In this document: positions 34,481-44,305 of the stretch, piece by piece
Layout of the letters: the number at the start of each line of letters is the position of its first letter
Position numbering within the stretch: position 1 is the stretch's first letter
Assembly: GCA_020436085.1 (NCBI GenBank)
Contig: JAGQYM010000004.1
Coordinates: 1-64,000 of the forward strand
Reading direction: 5' to 3'
Length of the DNA stretch: 64,000 nucleotides
Source: Cyclobacteriaceae bacterium
Lineage (GTDB): Bacteria; Bacteroidota; Bacteroidia; Cytophagales; Cyclobacteriaceae
Notes under the pieces: generated by a model
The model's input: only the letters and a program-made list of their open reading frames with translations
What the model was told of the DNA's origin: nothing
The model's database searches: none
Made by a program: the position numbers and the translations under genes

Positions 34481-35751
34481 AGTTAATTCACGACAATCTC
34501 TGGCGAGACAAGATATACAAAGTGTTATTGCAGCTGATCATACTTGGTTTTGTAACGTTGTGGTTAAAGGGAACAAATCTGGTCATCATTCTTACCGGAT
34601 TGTTTTGGCTAACAGAGCCTGACCTTAGGAACAAACTCAAAAAAGCCTTAACAAACAAGCTTTTTTTGGCCACGATAACTGTGTTTCTAATTCATGTGAT
34701 CGGGCTTGTTTACACTGATTACTTTAACGATGGCATTAAACAGATCGAAATACGGGCCTCTCTCCTGGTCTTTCCTTTGATTTTTTCGACTGCCCCCATC
34801 AGTAGGACCACCCATGATAGCTTACTCAAAACCTTTATTTGGACTTGTTTCTTCGTTGGATTAATTGGTATTGTGAACGCATTGATCTTATTCAACAGAA
34901 CGTCAAACACGGTTTACTTATACAGTGATAATCTTTTAATCCTTATCAATGGACAAGCCATCTATTTCGCGCTATATCTCAATGTCTGTCTCTTGTTTAT
35001 CTGGGACCTTCAGCGAAGAAATCAGCTTGGCAAATGGAAACCTGTATATCTGGCCGTAGCCGCCCCAATTTTAGTAACACTTATTTTTCTTTTGGCCAGT
35101 CGCATGTCGCTACTAATATTGGCATGCATTGTTTGCCTGGGGATAATTACATTCATTGTAAAGCAAAAAAGATATTTGATGGGGGCTATGTTATGTACGG
35201 TCGTGGTGCTAACGGTGATTGTCCTTGCATTTGCTTTTCCAAAAACAATTAACAGATTCAAAAGCCTGACTTACTTTCATTTTGACTACAAAAACTCCGA
35301 AGAGGTCTACCACTTCAACGATGAGAACTTCGTAGAGAAATGGAATGGTCTAACCGTGCGGTTAGCAATATGGTCCTGTGCTGTTCAGGAATATATCAAA
35401 GTTCCATTTTTTGGAACAGGCACTGGCGGATATATGCCAGCCTTAAGGCAATGCTATCAGGAAAAAGAATTTGTTTTAGGAATCAGGCACGACTACAGTC
35501 CACATAATCAATACATCCAGATGCTACTAAGTTTTGGAGCTTTTGGTTTTCTTATTTTTCTCTTCGCACTAATTTATCCGTTGCATTACAGTTATAAAAC
35601 GGGTGATCTTCTGTACCTGATCTTTTGCATATTCATGCTATTGAATATGACCACAGAGGACGTATTTGGAACTTTTAGAGGAGTGGCTTTTTATGCATTT
35701 ATCAACTCAATGATATTATTTCAGCCGAGGAAGGAACAGGATAAATCTTAG
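34477..35751 (+). CDS. O-antigen ligase/polymerase-like membrane protein (second copy)
   Basis: A 424-residue polytopic protein with the same periplasmic-loop signature as the protein at 31338 (FGTGTGGYMPALRQCY and SPHNQYIQMLLSFGAFG). About 10-12 helices. The two are only distantly alike in the rest of their sequence, so they may handle different glycans. Translationally coupled to the GT4 gene; its end overlaps the convergent ABC ATPase gene by 4 bases. Confidence 0.85.
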   Translation: MKLIHDNLWRDKIYKVLLQLIILGFVTLWLKGTNLVIILTGLFWLTEPDLRNKLKKALTNKLFLATITVFLIHVIGLVYTDYFNDGIKQIEIRASLLVFPLIFSTAPISRTTHDSLLKTFIWTCFFVGLIGIVNALILFNRTSNTVYLYSDNLLILINGQAIYFALYLNVCLLFIWDLQRRNQLGKWKPVYLAVAAPILVTLIFLLASRMSLLILACIVCLGIITFIVKQKRYLMGAMLCTVVVLTVIVLAFAFPKTINRFKSLTYFHFDYKNSEEVYHFNDENFVEKWNGLTVRLAIWSCAVQEYIKVPFFGTGTGGYMPALRQCYQEKEFVLGIRHDYSPHNQYIQMLLSFGAFGFLIFLFALIYPLHYSYKTGDLLYLIFCIFMLLNMTTEDVFGTFRGVAFYAFINSMILFQPRKEQDKS

Positions 35752-36506
35752 TCTGTCGCTTCTTCCTCCACATGATTGTCCTCCATGTACATCTGGATAG
35801 CCTCTTCAGGAGAACCAAGGAACCTAATTTTCCCCTTTTGCAAGTAAATCACTCTATGGCAGTATTTCTTAATGTTGTCCATTGAATGGCTTACCATCAC
35901 GACTGTTCTACCGTCTAACCAGCTCTTCTCGAGGACCTCCACTGCCTTTTTCTTGAACACTGCATCACCAACAGCAAATACTTCATCTAAGAACATAATT
36001 TCAGCATTGGCGTTGACTGCGATTGAAAATGACAAACGCTGAATCATACCAGAGGAGAAGTACTTAATCTTTGTATTTACAAATTCTCCAAGTTCTGCAA
36101 ACTCAATAATCTGATTAAACAACGAATCAATTTTTTTCAATGACAGACCCAAGGCCGAGCCGGTAACATAGATATTCTCTGCAGCAGTTAATTCATGACT
36201 GAGGCCTATTGACAAACTCATTAGCATTGACGAGCCGTTTCGTATCACCTTACCTCCCGCATCGGGTACAAATGCACCGCTCAATACCTTTACAAGCGTT
36301 GATTTCCCGCTTCCATTTCGGCCGATAATTCCGAAGACCTCTCCCTTCGGAACCGAAAACGTTATGTCTTCGAGAGCCTTTAAAATTTTTACTTCCTTCG
36401 TTCTCAGGGCCGAGAATAATCTGGCCTTAAGCGTATCCACCAAAAACTGATCTAAATAGAACGTTTTACTAACTCCTTCGACAACAAGCGCGTAGTCCTG
36501 ATCCAT
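35748..36506 (-). CDS. Polysaccharide ABC exporter, ATP-binding protein (Wzt/TagH-like)
   Basis: A 252-residue ATPase with Walker A GRNGSGKST (62-70), signature SSGMIQRLSF (151-160) and Walker B IMFLDEVFAVGD (170-181), in the Wzt/KpsT style. It lacks the C-terminal carbohydrate-binding domain of long Wzt proteins. The start is ATG 36506; the upstream in-frame start would overlap the permease gene. It energises glycan export with the permease at 36518. Confidence 0.92.
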   Translation of the reverse strand: MDQDYALVVEGVSKTFYLDQFLVDTLKARLFSALRTKEVKILKALEDITFSVPKGEVFGIIGRNGSGKSTLVKVLSGAFVPDAGGKVIRNGSSMLMSLSIGLSHELTAAENIYVTGSALGLSLKKIDSLFNQIIEFAELGEFVNTKIKYFSSGMIQRLSFSIAVNANAEIMFLDEVFAVGDAVFKKKAVEVLEKSWLDGRTVVMVSHSMDNIKKYCHRVIYLQKGKIRFLGSPEEAIQMYMEDNHVEEEATD

Positions 36507-36517
36507 CCTAATTGTAA

Positions 36518-37300
36518 TTACAAAAGTTCGCTGGCACGTGGCCCAAGCCGCTTTAACATCCAAAGCCCCAATAACATAATGAGACTAGCATAAACGAAGT
36601 CAAACCCAATCATCGCCCAATCGGGTTGTTGTTCATACAACATCACTGCTCGCGCGTTATCGATTATTCCAGCCATTGGGTTAGCATAGTTCAAAATTGG
36701 CATCTTCTCTTCGAAAAGTTTACCGCGATAAAGGATAGGCGACAAAAAAAAGAGGAACCCTACTATTATCCCCCAGACCTGGCTAATATCCTTGAACAAC
36801 AAAAAGAGTGAAGACAAAAGTAACGCAACTCCAAGGCTAAGCAGAAAGAGATTAATGAAAACTGGAACAAAGAAGATGTAGTGATAACTCGGGTATATTC
36901 CGCTAATCAACGATCCAATAACAAAAATCCCTATGTTAATAACCAAACTAATAGAGATACTCATCATATGAGATAAGTAGATTTCCAGCTTATTCATATT
37001 AGTATGCGTATACAAATACTTTTTTGTCTGAAGTATCTTAATCATTCCTGTCGATGACTCAGTGAAAAATTGCCAGACTAACAAGCCAGACCATAGGTAG
37101 ATAGCATAGTTGGGTACTCGCTGTCCAAGGATGACTTGAAACACGAGATAATACATCAGAATCTGACTAGCCGGCTTGATCAGTGCCCATAGCAGCCCGA
37201 GCTTATTCTCGTAGTACCTTAGCTTAAATTCGATTTTTGCCAGCATCCACATGCGTTCCCAGCGATGGGCAACTACCGGCTCTCTCTGCACTGATGTCAT
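36518..37300 (-). CDS. Polysaccharide ABC exporter, permease (Wzm-like)
   Basis: A 260-residue ABC-2 type membrane protein with six predicted helices. The N-terminal amphipathic segment (MWMLAKIEFKLRYYENKLGLLWALIKP) is typical of Wzm/KpsM/TagG permeases. ATG 37300 shares one base with the stop of the upstream glycosyltransferase gene. It works with the ATPase 11 bases downstream. Confidence 0.92.
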   Translation of the reverse strand: MTSVQREPVVAHRWERMWMLAKIEFKLRYYENKLGLLWALIKPASQILMYYLVFQVILGQRVPNYAIYLWSGLLVWQFFTESSTGMIKILQTKKYLYTHTNMNKLEIYLSHMMSISISLVINIGIFVIGSLISGIYPSYHYIFFVPVFINLFLLSLGVALLLSSLFLLFKDISQVWGIIVGFLFFLSPILYRGKLFEEKMPILNYANPMAGIIDNARAVMLYEQQPDWAMIGFDFVYASLIMLLGLWMLKRLGPRASELL

Positions 37301-39444
37301 CACCTGTTAGCTATCTTTTCAAACATTTTCGATGCAATGTTACGTAAAATTCTATTGCGCTTTAACCAGTTTACGACTGTTGAATCCTCAAGAATTTGTC
37401 CGAACCGCGCCCCTGTTTTGGCGGGGTTTTTATAGTACATTCCAGGTCCATTTGCATTTAAAATATTTACAATTTCGTCTGCATACCGGGCAAAGAATTC
37501 TTTATGCTTCGCGGAGATGATCTGATAAAGATATAGCTGAGAATATCTATTAAACGCCTGAGCCATTGATGATCTTCTTATTCGGTAATACCAAAGGATT
37601 TCGGGGAGGACCACGCCTCCGTGGCCGCTCTCAACCATACCTATCACGCTATCGTAGTCTTCCATACCGTACACCATGCGAGGGTCATTGAGCCCAAAAC
37701 TCAAGCAGCACTCCGTTTTATAAACGAGAGCACTGCTATTGATCATATTGTGTGTTAGTAAGTAGGGTGGTTCAGGATTAAATGTTGGCCAAACATCTCG
37801 ACTATCACCAAAATATTGTGCCCAGCAACCAACAAAACTGACATTTTCATATTCCTTAAGTACGCGAATAGCCTTTGTGAAATAGGTTCTATTCACTTTG
37901 TCATCTGCGTCAAGAAAAGCCAGGTACTCTCCTGTGGCCAAGCTGGCACCATAATTTCTAGCGGCACTCAAGCCTCGATTATCCTGTCGGACAACTCGAA
38001 CAGGGTATCTGGTTTTGACACCCTCAAGGATTCTCAGACTTTGAGAGTCGCTACTTCCGTCATCAATTATTATTATTTCTTTGTTTGAGTAGTCACTCTG
38101 AATAAGGGACACAACACATTCTTCAATGAATTCCCCAAGGTTATAAAAAGGGACAACTATGCTCAATAAATTCTCTACTAGTCCAGCTGGCATTAAAGGA
38201 AGTTTCCTCTTCTGAGGTCTTATAAAAGGAAACTTACTCACTCTTTTGGGGCTCCGCTTTACCTCTAATAGTTCCATTTTGGTTTGAAAGACAGTTTTAT
38301 AAGAACACTCTTCAAGAATCTTCTTTCGTGCCTTCCGGCCAATTTCCTTAGCTCTTTCTTTGCTGAGGTCAAGTATGGCATGTAGAGTATTTGCAAAGGA
38401 CTGAGGATCATCATGTGAAAACATAAAGCCGTTCTCACCATTCTCTATTAATTCGGAATGCCCACCTTGTGCAGAAGCCAATACGATCTTGCCCATCAAC
38501 ATCACCTCCAAGACGGTATACGGAAGGTTATCAACAACACTTGGCACAATCACAACCTGAGCATTCAGTAATCTTTCATGAAGTTTTTCTGGTAAAATGT
38601 GTCCTTCAAACCTGAGCAATCCTCGTTTAATATATGTCTCGTATTTATGACGCAAGTACGCTCCCATATCCATCATCTTCGGATGGAAGAAGTGCTCACC
38701 TCCACCGATGATATGAATCGGTCTCTCAAAACCTTTATCCCACAGTTCTTTGAAATATTGCAGCATTTCAATTGGCCCTTTTTGCGGGATTAGTTTTCCA
38801 AAGAATACTAATTCTCCAGAATCCCGGCTGTCTGGTTGATCACTTGAACTGAGTGGATTGAAGATAACCGTGCTCTCCAGTTCGGTCAAATCCATACGTT
38901 CAGCCAGCTTGTCCAGAAGGTATTGACTTGGTGAAATAACAAAATCAGCACTTCGAAGCACTGATTTCTCCATTTCACCAACCCAATACTCTGGAGCTTT
39001 AAATCTCGGTGCTTGGTTAAACTCCTGGTACAAAAATCCAGGAGCATGCGCTGTCACGAAAAAACAGGATTTACCGAGATAGTTTTCCTCCAGCAGTCTT
39101 CGTTGTAAAGGATAGTAAGCTATTCCATTATATTCCTGAGCCTCGATAAAATCTGGCTCTCCGTCCTTCTCCTGAAACTCCTTTAACACCTTTGAAAATT
39201 GATAGCTAAGTGCTGCTTCGTGCCCTAAAAAAGAGTTCTGCGGATTGCCACTGGCTTTAAAATAGATCAGCCGAATATTCTCTTGCTGCATCACAATCCT
39301 GGTTGACTGTGACTGGACTGCTGGAATAAAAACTGTTACCTGAATATTATTCTCAGCGAGCATGCGTGCCGTATGCCAACAATATGTACTGATTCCTCCG
39401 CCACTCAGGGGAGGGTACTCTGTCGTCAAAAGCCAGAATTTCAT
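37300..39444 (-). CDS. Fused GT4-GT2 glycosyltransferase
   Basis: A 714-residue soluble protein. The N-terminal GT4 domain (about 1-410) starts LLTTEYPPLSGGGISTYCWH and has VFFGKLIPQKGP, IHIIGGGEH and the donor-site region around VLEVMLMGKIVLASAQGG. The C-terminal GT2 domain (about 425-714) starts LLSIVVPFYNLGEFIEECV and has FLDADDKVNRTY. It is directly coupled to the ABC exporter genes, suggesting its product glycan uses that exporter. Confidence 0.92.
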   Translation of the reverse strand: MKFWLLTTEYPPLSGGGISTYCWHTARMLAENNIQVTVFIPAVQSQSTRIVMQQENIRLIYFKASGNPQNSFLGHEAALSYQFSKVLKEFQEKDGEPDFIEAQEYNGIAYYPLQRRLLEENYLGKSCFFVTAHAPGFLYQEFNQAPRFKAPEYWVGEMEKSVLRSADFVISPSQYLLDKLAERMDLTELESTVIFNPLSSSDQPDSRDSGELVFFGKLIPQKGPIEMLQYFKELWDKGFERPIHIIGGGEHFFHPKMMDMGAYLRHKYETYIKRGLLRFEGHILPEKLHERLLNAQVVIVPSVVDNLPYTVLEVMLMGKIVLASAQGGHSELIENGENGFMFSHDDPQSFANTLHAILDLSKERAKEIGRKARKKILEECSYKTVFQTKMELLEVKRSPKRVSKFPFIRPQKRKLPLMPAGLVENLLSIVVPFYNLGEFIEECVVSLIQSDYSNKEIIIIDDGSSDSQSLRILEGVKTRYPVRVVRQDNRGLSAARNYGASLATGEYLAFLDADDKVNRTYFTKAIRVLKEYENVSFVGCWAQYFGDSRDVWPTFNPEPPYLLTHNMINSSALVYKTECCLSFGLNDPRMVYGMEDYDSVIGMVESGHGGVVLPEILWYYRIRRSSMAQAFNRYSQLYLYQIISAKHKEFFARYADEIVNILNANGPGMYYKNPAKTGARFGQILEDSTVVNWLKRNRILRNIASKMFEKIANR

Positions 39445-39474
39445 GATTTGATCAACACTTTTTCAGCTCAATGA

Positions 39475-40062
39475 TCAAGTTATCTTTCTAAGAACCACAT
39501 CGCAAAAAAGATTAGGATGGTAGGCAAAGTATAAAAACTCCCAATTGTGCTCTACGCAAAACTCATTTGTTGCAGGCACGACTCCGTATTTGAAGCCAGC
39601 CAAATGATCGTAGAAGATGTAGTCATTCATTACAATATAACCGTCTGGTTTAATTTTCTTATGACTTTGAGCGAGGTCCTTCTTTACGGAATCGTAATCG
39701 TGAGCTGCGTCAATGTAGATGATATCAAAATACTCATCATCATAATTAGCAAGCATGTCCCACGACTTTCCTTTTCTCAAAAAGACTTTTCCGCCTTTGA
39801 TTGAAGACACAAACCTGTTTTCAACAAATCGATAATTATCCTTTTTTTTAAACCGGTTATGATCGGGGAAATCATCGCAATAGAAGACATCAATCAGATG
39901 CAGTTCTGAAGGATCCATGTTCTTTAAAATCCATTCGGACAGGTCACCGGCCAGCACGCCTACTTCTGCTATACGACACTTTTTGGGCAATTGTAGGAGC
40001 GCTTCGCTGCGACCATGGACAAACTTGCAATTTTGAGTATGCTTTTTAGATAGAAATACCAT
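39475..40062 (-). CDS. Class I SAM-dependent methyltransferase
   Basis: A 195-residue protein of the TylF/Methyltransf_24 type. Motif I is RIAEVGVLAGDLSEWIL (about 30-46), LHLIDVFYCDD the acidic loop, and FDIIYIDAAHDYDSVKKDL (about 113-131) the catalytic/metal region. Likely O-methylates a sugar in the locus glycan, as inferred from context. It sits between two glycosyltransferase genes. Confidence 0.87.
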   Translation of the reverse strand: MVFLSKKHTQNCKFVHGRSEALLQLPKKCRIAEVGVLAGDLSEWILKNMDPSELHLIDVFYCDDFPDHNRFKKKDNYRFVENRFVSSIKGGKVFLRKGKSWDMLANYDDEYFDIIYIDAAHDYDSVKKDLAQSHKKIKPDGYIVMNDYIFYDHLAGFKYGVVPATNEFCVEHNWEFLYFAYHPNLFCDVVLRKIT

Positions 40063-40083
40063 GAAGGGGCAAAAGTAGATATT

Positions 40084-41007
40084 TTATGGCTTCCTGCCTC
40101 TTAAAATCTTGAACAGCAACTTTCCTAATCTTACAAACCATCTGGGCTGGTGGCCATAGGTGCTTTCATACCACTGCTTTTCATGTTCCAGTGCCTCGAG
40201 GCGTGTGATGAGAAGATCCCGTTCCAAATTAGTTGTAAGGGATGGGGGATTATCAAAGAAATCAATATAGACGCGTTTGTTATCCTGGATCAATTCATAT
40301 TTTCTTTTGCTTTCTTTATCGCTCTCAAGAGCGTTAACGAGATGACGGTTCATAGCCGAAGCATATGGCCCCTTTTGATGACCGATGTAGTCATTGCTAA
40401 AACTTACATCAAATGGATGCTCTGGATGATTGTAGCCAGCTCGCGCGGCTCGTATGGTATAATCAACATGACCGACACCTCGAAATCCAAAGTTCTCAGT
40501 GTCCATAAAGCCTACGTCCCTTATCACCGGGGGGCTTAGCGTGAAGAATGCACCCTGCACATCCTTAGCTCTGCAATAACTGACCAAGCTCCCCCTAGTA
40601 ATTGGCTTTTTGAGAATTTTTTCGGGCCGCCATCGAATATCAAAGTGGCAGAGGTGGTCGAAACCAGTTTCTCGTATCGCATCGATATAAAGTTTGTCCC
40701 ATCCCGGCCGCAGAAACTCAATATCATCATCACACTTAAAACAAAAATCATAAGATTTCTTTTCAAGCGCTTTGACAATCGTGTTGAATTGGTGATGTAC
40801 CCCTTGACGATTGTTTCGAATGACCTCAACAGACAAATTATCAATTTCGAGCGAATCCAAATAATCGTGTGTGCCATCTGTAGAACCGTCATCGGCTATG
40901 ATAATTAACCACTGGTTGTTTTTGGTATCGATAGTATTAACAAAAGATCTGATCAAAGATCTAATAAAGTGAAGGCGATTGAATGTAGTTATTGCAAGAA
41001 TGTTCAT
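40084..41007 (-). CDS. Family 2 glycosyltransferase
   Basis: A 307-residue GT-A protein. MNILAITTFNRLHFIRSLIR opens the domain; IIADDGSTDGTHDYL, CFKCDDDIEFLRPGWDKLY (acidic metal site) and the C-terminal ESTYGHQPRWFVRLGKLL follow. The last segment closely resembles the C-terminus of the GT25-GT2 protein at 41118 (DRTYGHLPKWYLKIGGIF), indicating a shared C-terminal tail. Confidence 0.88.
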   Translation of the reverse strand: MNILAITTFNRLHFIRSLIRSFVNTIDTKNNQWLIIIADDGSTDGTHDYLDSLEIDNLSVEVIRNNRQGVHHQFNTIVKALEKKSYDFCFKCDDDIEFLRPGWDKLYIDAIRETGFDHLCHFDIRWRPEKILKKPITRGSLVSYCRAKDVQGAFFTLSPPVIRDVGFMDTENFGFRGVGHVDYTIRAARAGYNHPEHPFDVSFSNDYIGHQKGPYASAMNRHLVNALESDKESKRKYELIQDNKRVYIDFFDNPPSLTTNLERDLLITRLEALEHEKQWYESTYGHQPRWFVRLGKLLFKILRGRKP

Positions 41008-41117
41008 TGCCTTTCCAAAAAGTCCGGACCTAATCTAAAAAATTGTTATAAAAAGTGTTTATTAAAAAGAAACAGTTATTCAACCACCCCATTCAAGGTC
41101 CTCCGACAAATTGTTCC

Positions 41118-42977
41118 CTATTTACATGGCCATCGTCTAAAGATTCCTCCAATCTTTAAATACCACTTTGGCAAATGTCCATACGTTCGATCATACCAGG
41201 ATAGGCCATTTTCAAGTTCAACGACTTGCTTTCTTGCCGACTCAAGCATCTGATCCTTTACTTGATTCCTGACTTTCAATTTCTGCTCGAGTATATTACA
41301 TCTGCTATTTAGTGCAGCTATTCTATCGTTTGCTAATTCGAGTGGCGTCTTCTCCATTGCGCCAATTTTGGCGTCAAGTTTTGGGTATTCATATTCAATT
41401 TCCCCAGATAATCTTGACCTCCACACTCTTCTAAACTCCAGTTTCTCCTCTTGTCTATGGCGATTGGTCACGTTAGCCTCACCCATTTCTGTACTGATGA
41501 CAAGAACTTCATCGATCCTTTTGTATAATCCCTCTATCGGATCACAGTCCCTAAGAAAAGTGTGTACGTTCTCGTCATCATAAAACCGAACATCCGCCAG
41601 ATGAAACAGTATGCGTTCACAAAACTCAGCATCTGAGGCAAATCGTTTTTCCCAAAACAAACCAAGTTTTTCAAATAGCGATCTGCTAAACATAGAACTG
41701 TTAAGGCCTAATATCTCCCGATCTCGGTACTCAAATTTTCCATCACTATTCGGGATTCTCCTACTCTGCACCATTTGAATCATCTTGTTGTCATCTGAGA
41801 GATCAAATTCATCAGCTCGACACCGACTTCGGTAGATCCTTGAAATAACAAATTCCGCCTGACCAGCTACCAACGGAATGAGCTGGCGCTCTATTCTGGT
41901 GCTCAGAGAAATGTCGTCAGCATCCTGAATGGCTATGTAACGACCCCTGGATTGTCTAATCGCATCGTTGCGAACAAAATAACATCCACGGTTTTCTTTA
42001 TTTTCAAGAAGCGTTATTCTGGAATCCCTAGCTTGAATTTTCTTTACAACCTCTACTGTGTTGTCAGTGCTACCATCGTCTGCGACAATAACTTCCAATC
42101 TAGGGTAAGTTTGATTGATGACTGACATGAGGCATTTTTCAATCGTCAACTCAGCATTAAATGCCGGAACGATCACACTAACAAGGTCGCGATATTCATC
42201 AATATCATACAGTTCCATGTCCCATTTGACTTTCTCCGCTAATTCATATTGATTTCTTCCAATACCGATATTACTGTCAGAAACATCAGCTATCACGAGG
42301 TTTGGCTGAGCTACGAAACACTGTTCCTGATACAATTCACAAACGCGTCTCAAAGGGCCGGAATCAAAGGGAGCATTGAACCGTTCAATCTCCTCAATCA
42401 GTAGATCATAGATACTGCTATCGATCCCAATAGCAAATGATCCATCTGTTATTAGCGGGTAATAGAAGGGTTCCTGAACATCATACTCTGTTTTACTGGA
42501 GTCACGATACCGATTGGTCTTCGGCAAATTCCAGGTGTGTTGAGTAGCTCCGAGATATAGTAGTTTCCAATTCTCGCCAACTTCCCTAATAAATCGATCA
42601 AATTCCGCGTGAAAATTTTTATGAAAAAGTACGTCATCATCAAAACACAGGATTCTCCTATATCCGCTTATTTTCGCCTGTTCCAGGATTTTGTGATATG
42701 TTTTTAAGTAGCCCCAGGCACCAGGGCTCTGAATTAGTTTTTTATTGTATTTTAATTCAAGTGGATGAGCACCCTTCGCGCCAACTGGAGAGTTGACATA
42801 TTTATCATACTCGTTCAAATTGGGTTCTGACGAGCCATCAACCGCTTCTGTGACTTCTGCGTGAAATCCATAATAATTTAACTTCTGCAGCATACTAAGC
42901 TTGCGGTCTGTTCTCTTAGAGAGATTGATTAGAAATGTCCTATCGAATATTGAAGTTAAACTGTGGCGAGTTTTCAT
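41118..42977 (-). CDS. Fused GT25-GT2 glycosyltransferase
   Basis: A 619-residue protein. The first part (about 1-250) is GT25-like (LPS glycosyltransferase): FLINLSKRTDRKLSML, then FDDDVLFHKNFH and YLGATQHTWN. A GT2 domain follows (about 262-500): VSVIVPAFNAELTIEKCLMS, VADDGSTDNTVEV and AIQDADDISLSTR. A short coiled coil and a tail shared with the neighbouring GT2 finish the protein. The start is ATG 42977; the in-frame TTG at 42995 is less likely. Confidence 0.9.
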   Translation of the reverse strand: MKTRHSLTSIFDRTFLINLSKRTDRKLSMLQKLNYYGFHAEVTEAVDGSSEPNLNEYDKYVNSPVGAKGAHPLELKYNKKLIQSPGAWGYLKTYHKILEQAKISGYRRILCFDDDVLFHKNFHAEFDRFIREVGENWKLLYLGATQHTWNLPKTNRYRDSSKTEYDVQEPFYYPLITDGSFAIGIDSSIYDLLIEEIERFNAPFDSGPLRRVCELYQEQCFVAQPNLVIADVSDSNIGIGRNQYELAEKVKWDMELYDIDEYRDLVSVIVPAFNAELTIEKCLMSVINQTYPRLEVIVADDGSTDNTVEVVKKIQARDSRITLLENKENRGCYFVRNDAIRQSRGRYIAIQDADDISLSTRIERQLIPLVAGQAEFVISRIYRSRCRADEFDLSDDNKMIQMVQSRRIPNSDGKFEYRDREILGLNSSMFSRSLFEKLGLFWEKRFASDAEFCERILFHLADVRFYDDENVHTFLRDCDPIEGLYKRIDEVLVISTEMGEANVTNRHRQEEKLEFRRVWRSRLSGEIEYEYPKLDAKIGAMEKTPLELANDRIAALNSRCNILEQKLKVRNQVKDQMLESARKQVVELENGLSWYDRTYGHLPKWYLKIGGIFRRWPCK

Positions 42978-43135
42978 AACCTTGATTATAACCAATTCAA
43001 ATTAGCCGTTAGATTCCTAAGTGACTATCAACTAAATTATGTTTGCACAACTTGATTGGCAAAATCAAACAAAAGTATCACATTTACGGCCTTCCAATTG
43101 CTCTCAAAACAAATTTAAGCTTACAATTACTTCCG

Positions 43136-44305
43136 ATGACAAGTAAGATGATAAAGGACATCGAATTATCCATAGTAATGCCGTGTCTTAACGAGGCTGA
43201 AACCCTGGAAATTTGCATCGTAAAAGCGAAGAATTTCCTGCAAAATGCCAACGTGCCTGGCGAAGTTGTCATTTCGGACAATGGAAGTACGGACGGATCC
43301 CAGGACATTGCAATAGCACTTGGGGCCAGGGTAGTTCACGCTTCCATAAAAGGATATGGGGCAGCTTTGCAAACAGGTATTGAAAATGCACATGGAAAAT
43401 ATGTCATCATGGGAGATGCTGACGATAGCTATGACTTCAGCGACCTAAAGTTATTTGTCGAGCAACTGAGAGCCGGTAATGGCCTGGTAATGGGAAATCG
43501 ATTCAAGGGCGGTATAAAACAAGGAGCAATGCCATTTCTGCATAGATACCTGGGCAATCCGGTCCTCTCTTTTATCGGAAGACTTTTCTTTAAAACCCAC
43601 ATTGGAGACTTCCACTGCGGACTGCGAGGATTCAGTAGAGAAGCATATCAAAAGATGAGGTTGAGAACAACCGGGATGGAATTTGCCTCAGAGATGATTG
43701 TAAAAGCCGCCCTCCAGAAGATTTCGATAGCCGAAGTTCCAACCACGCTTTCACCTGACGGAAGAAGTAGACCTCCACATCTTCGCACCTGGAGAGACGG
43801 CTGGCGACATCTGCGTTTCCTTTTACTATTCTCACCTAGATGGCTTTTTCTTTATCCAGGTTTGCTACTACTCGGACTATCCCTTGGACTAGGGGCTACC
43901 ATATACCTTAAGCCTGTCAAAATCAGCCACCTGGTTCTAGACATACACTCACTGATTTACCTTTCCTTCATACTTCTAATCAGCTTCCAACTCATCTTCT
44001 TTCATTTCTTTACAAGAATCTATGCGATCAGAGCAAAAATGCTACCCGATAGTGTTAAACTCACTAAGCTATTACAACTTTTGAGCTTAGAGAAGGGTCT
44101 AATAATTGGAGGACTCATACTGGTGCTTGGTGCTGCGATGATGGTAGGCAATTTCGTTACCTGGAGTCAGGTTAATTTCGGGAATCTGAATCCAACCGAT
44201 TTCGTCAGACAGGTTTTGGTGGCAACGCTTACATTCACCATTGGAGCTCAGATCATCGTTTATTCATTTGTTTTTAGTTTTCTTAGCATTAGTTATAGTG
44301 AATGA
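43136..44305 (+). CDS. GtrB/DPM1-like glycosyltransferase with C-terminal membrane helices
   Basis: A 389-residue GT2 enzyme. The catalytic domain (about 10-240) has IVMPCLNEAETLEICIVKA, DNGSTDGSQDIA, GDADDSYDFSD and FHCGLRGFSREAY. It is followed by four membrane helices (about 245-389). It probably makes a polyprenyl-phosphate-linked hexose on the inner leaflet. It overlaps the GT-C-like gene by 4 bases, so the pair likely works as donor maker and transferase. The start at ATG 43136 is chosen over an in-frame TTG 43043; ATG 43148 is also possible. Confidence 0.87.
   Translation: MTSKMIKDIELSIVMPCLNEAETLEICIVKAKNFLQNANVPGEVVISDNGSTDGSQDIAIALGARVVHASIKGYGAALQTGIENAHGKYVIMGDADDSYDFSDLKLFVEQLRAGNGLVMGNRFKGGIKQGAMPFLHRYLGNPVLSFIGRLFFKTHIGDFHCGLRGFSREAYQKMRLRTTGMEFASEMIVKAALQKISIAEVPTTLSPDGRSRPPHLRTWRDGWRHLRFLLLFSPRWLFLYPGLLLLGLSLGLGATIYLKPVKISHLVLDIHSLIYLSFILLISFQLIFFHFFTRIYAIRAKMLPDSVKLTKLLQLLSLEKGLIIGGLILVLGAAMMVGNFVTWSQVNFGNLNPTDFVRQVLVATLTFTIGAQIIVYSFVFSFLSISYSE

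Noticed and set aside
36507-36563. Longer N-terminus of the Wzt-like ATPase
   Set aside because: It overlaps the permease gene, and the ATPase fold begins at the ATG at 36506.
41022-41029. 8-base palindrome GTCCGGAC upstream of the GT2 gene at 41007
   Set aside because: Too short and single-copy to call an operator.
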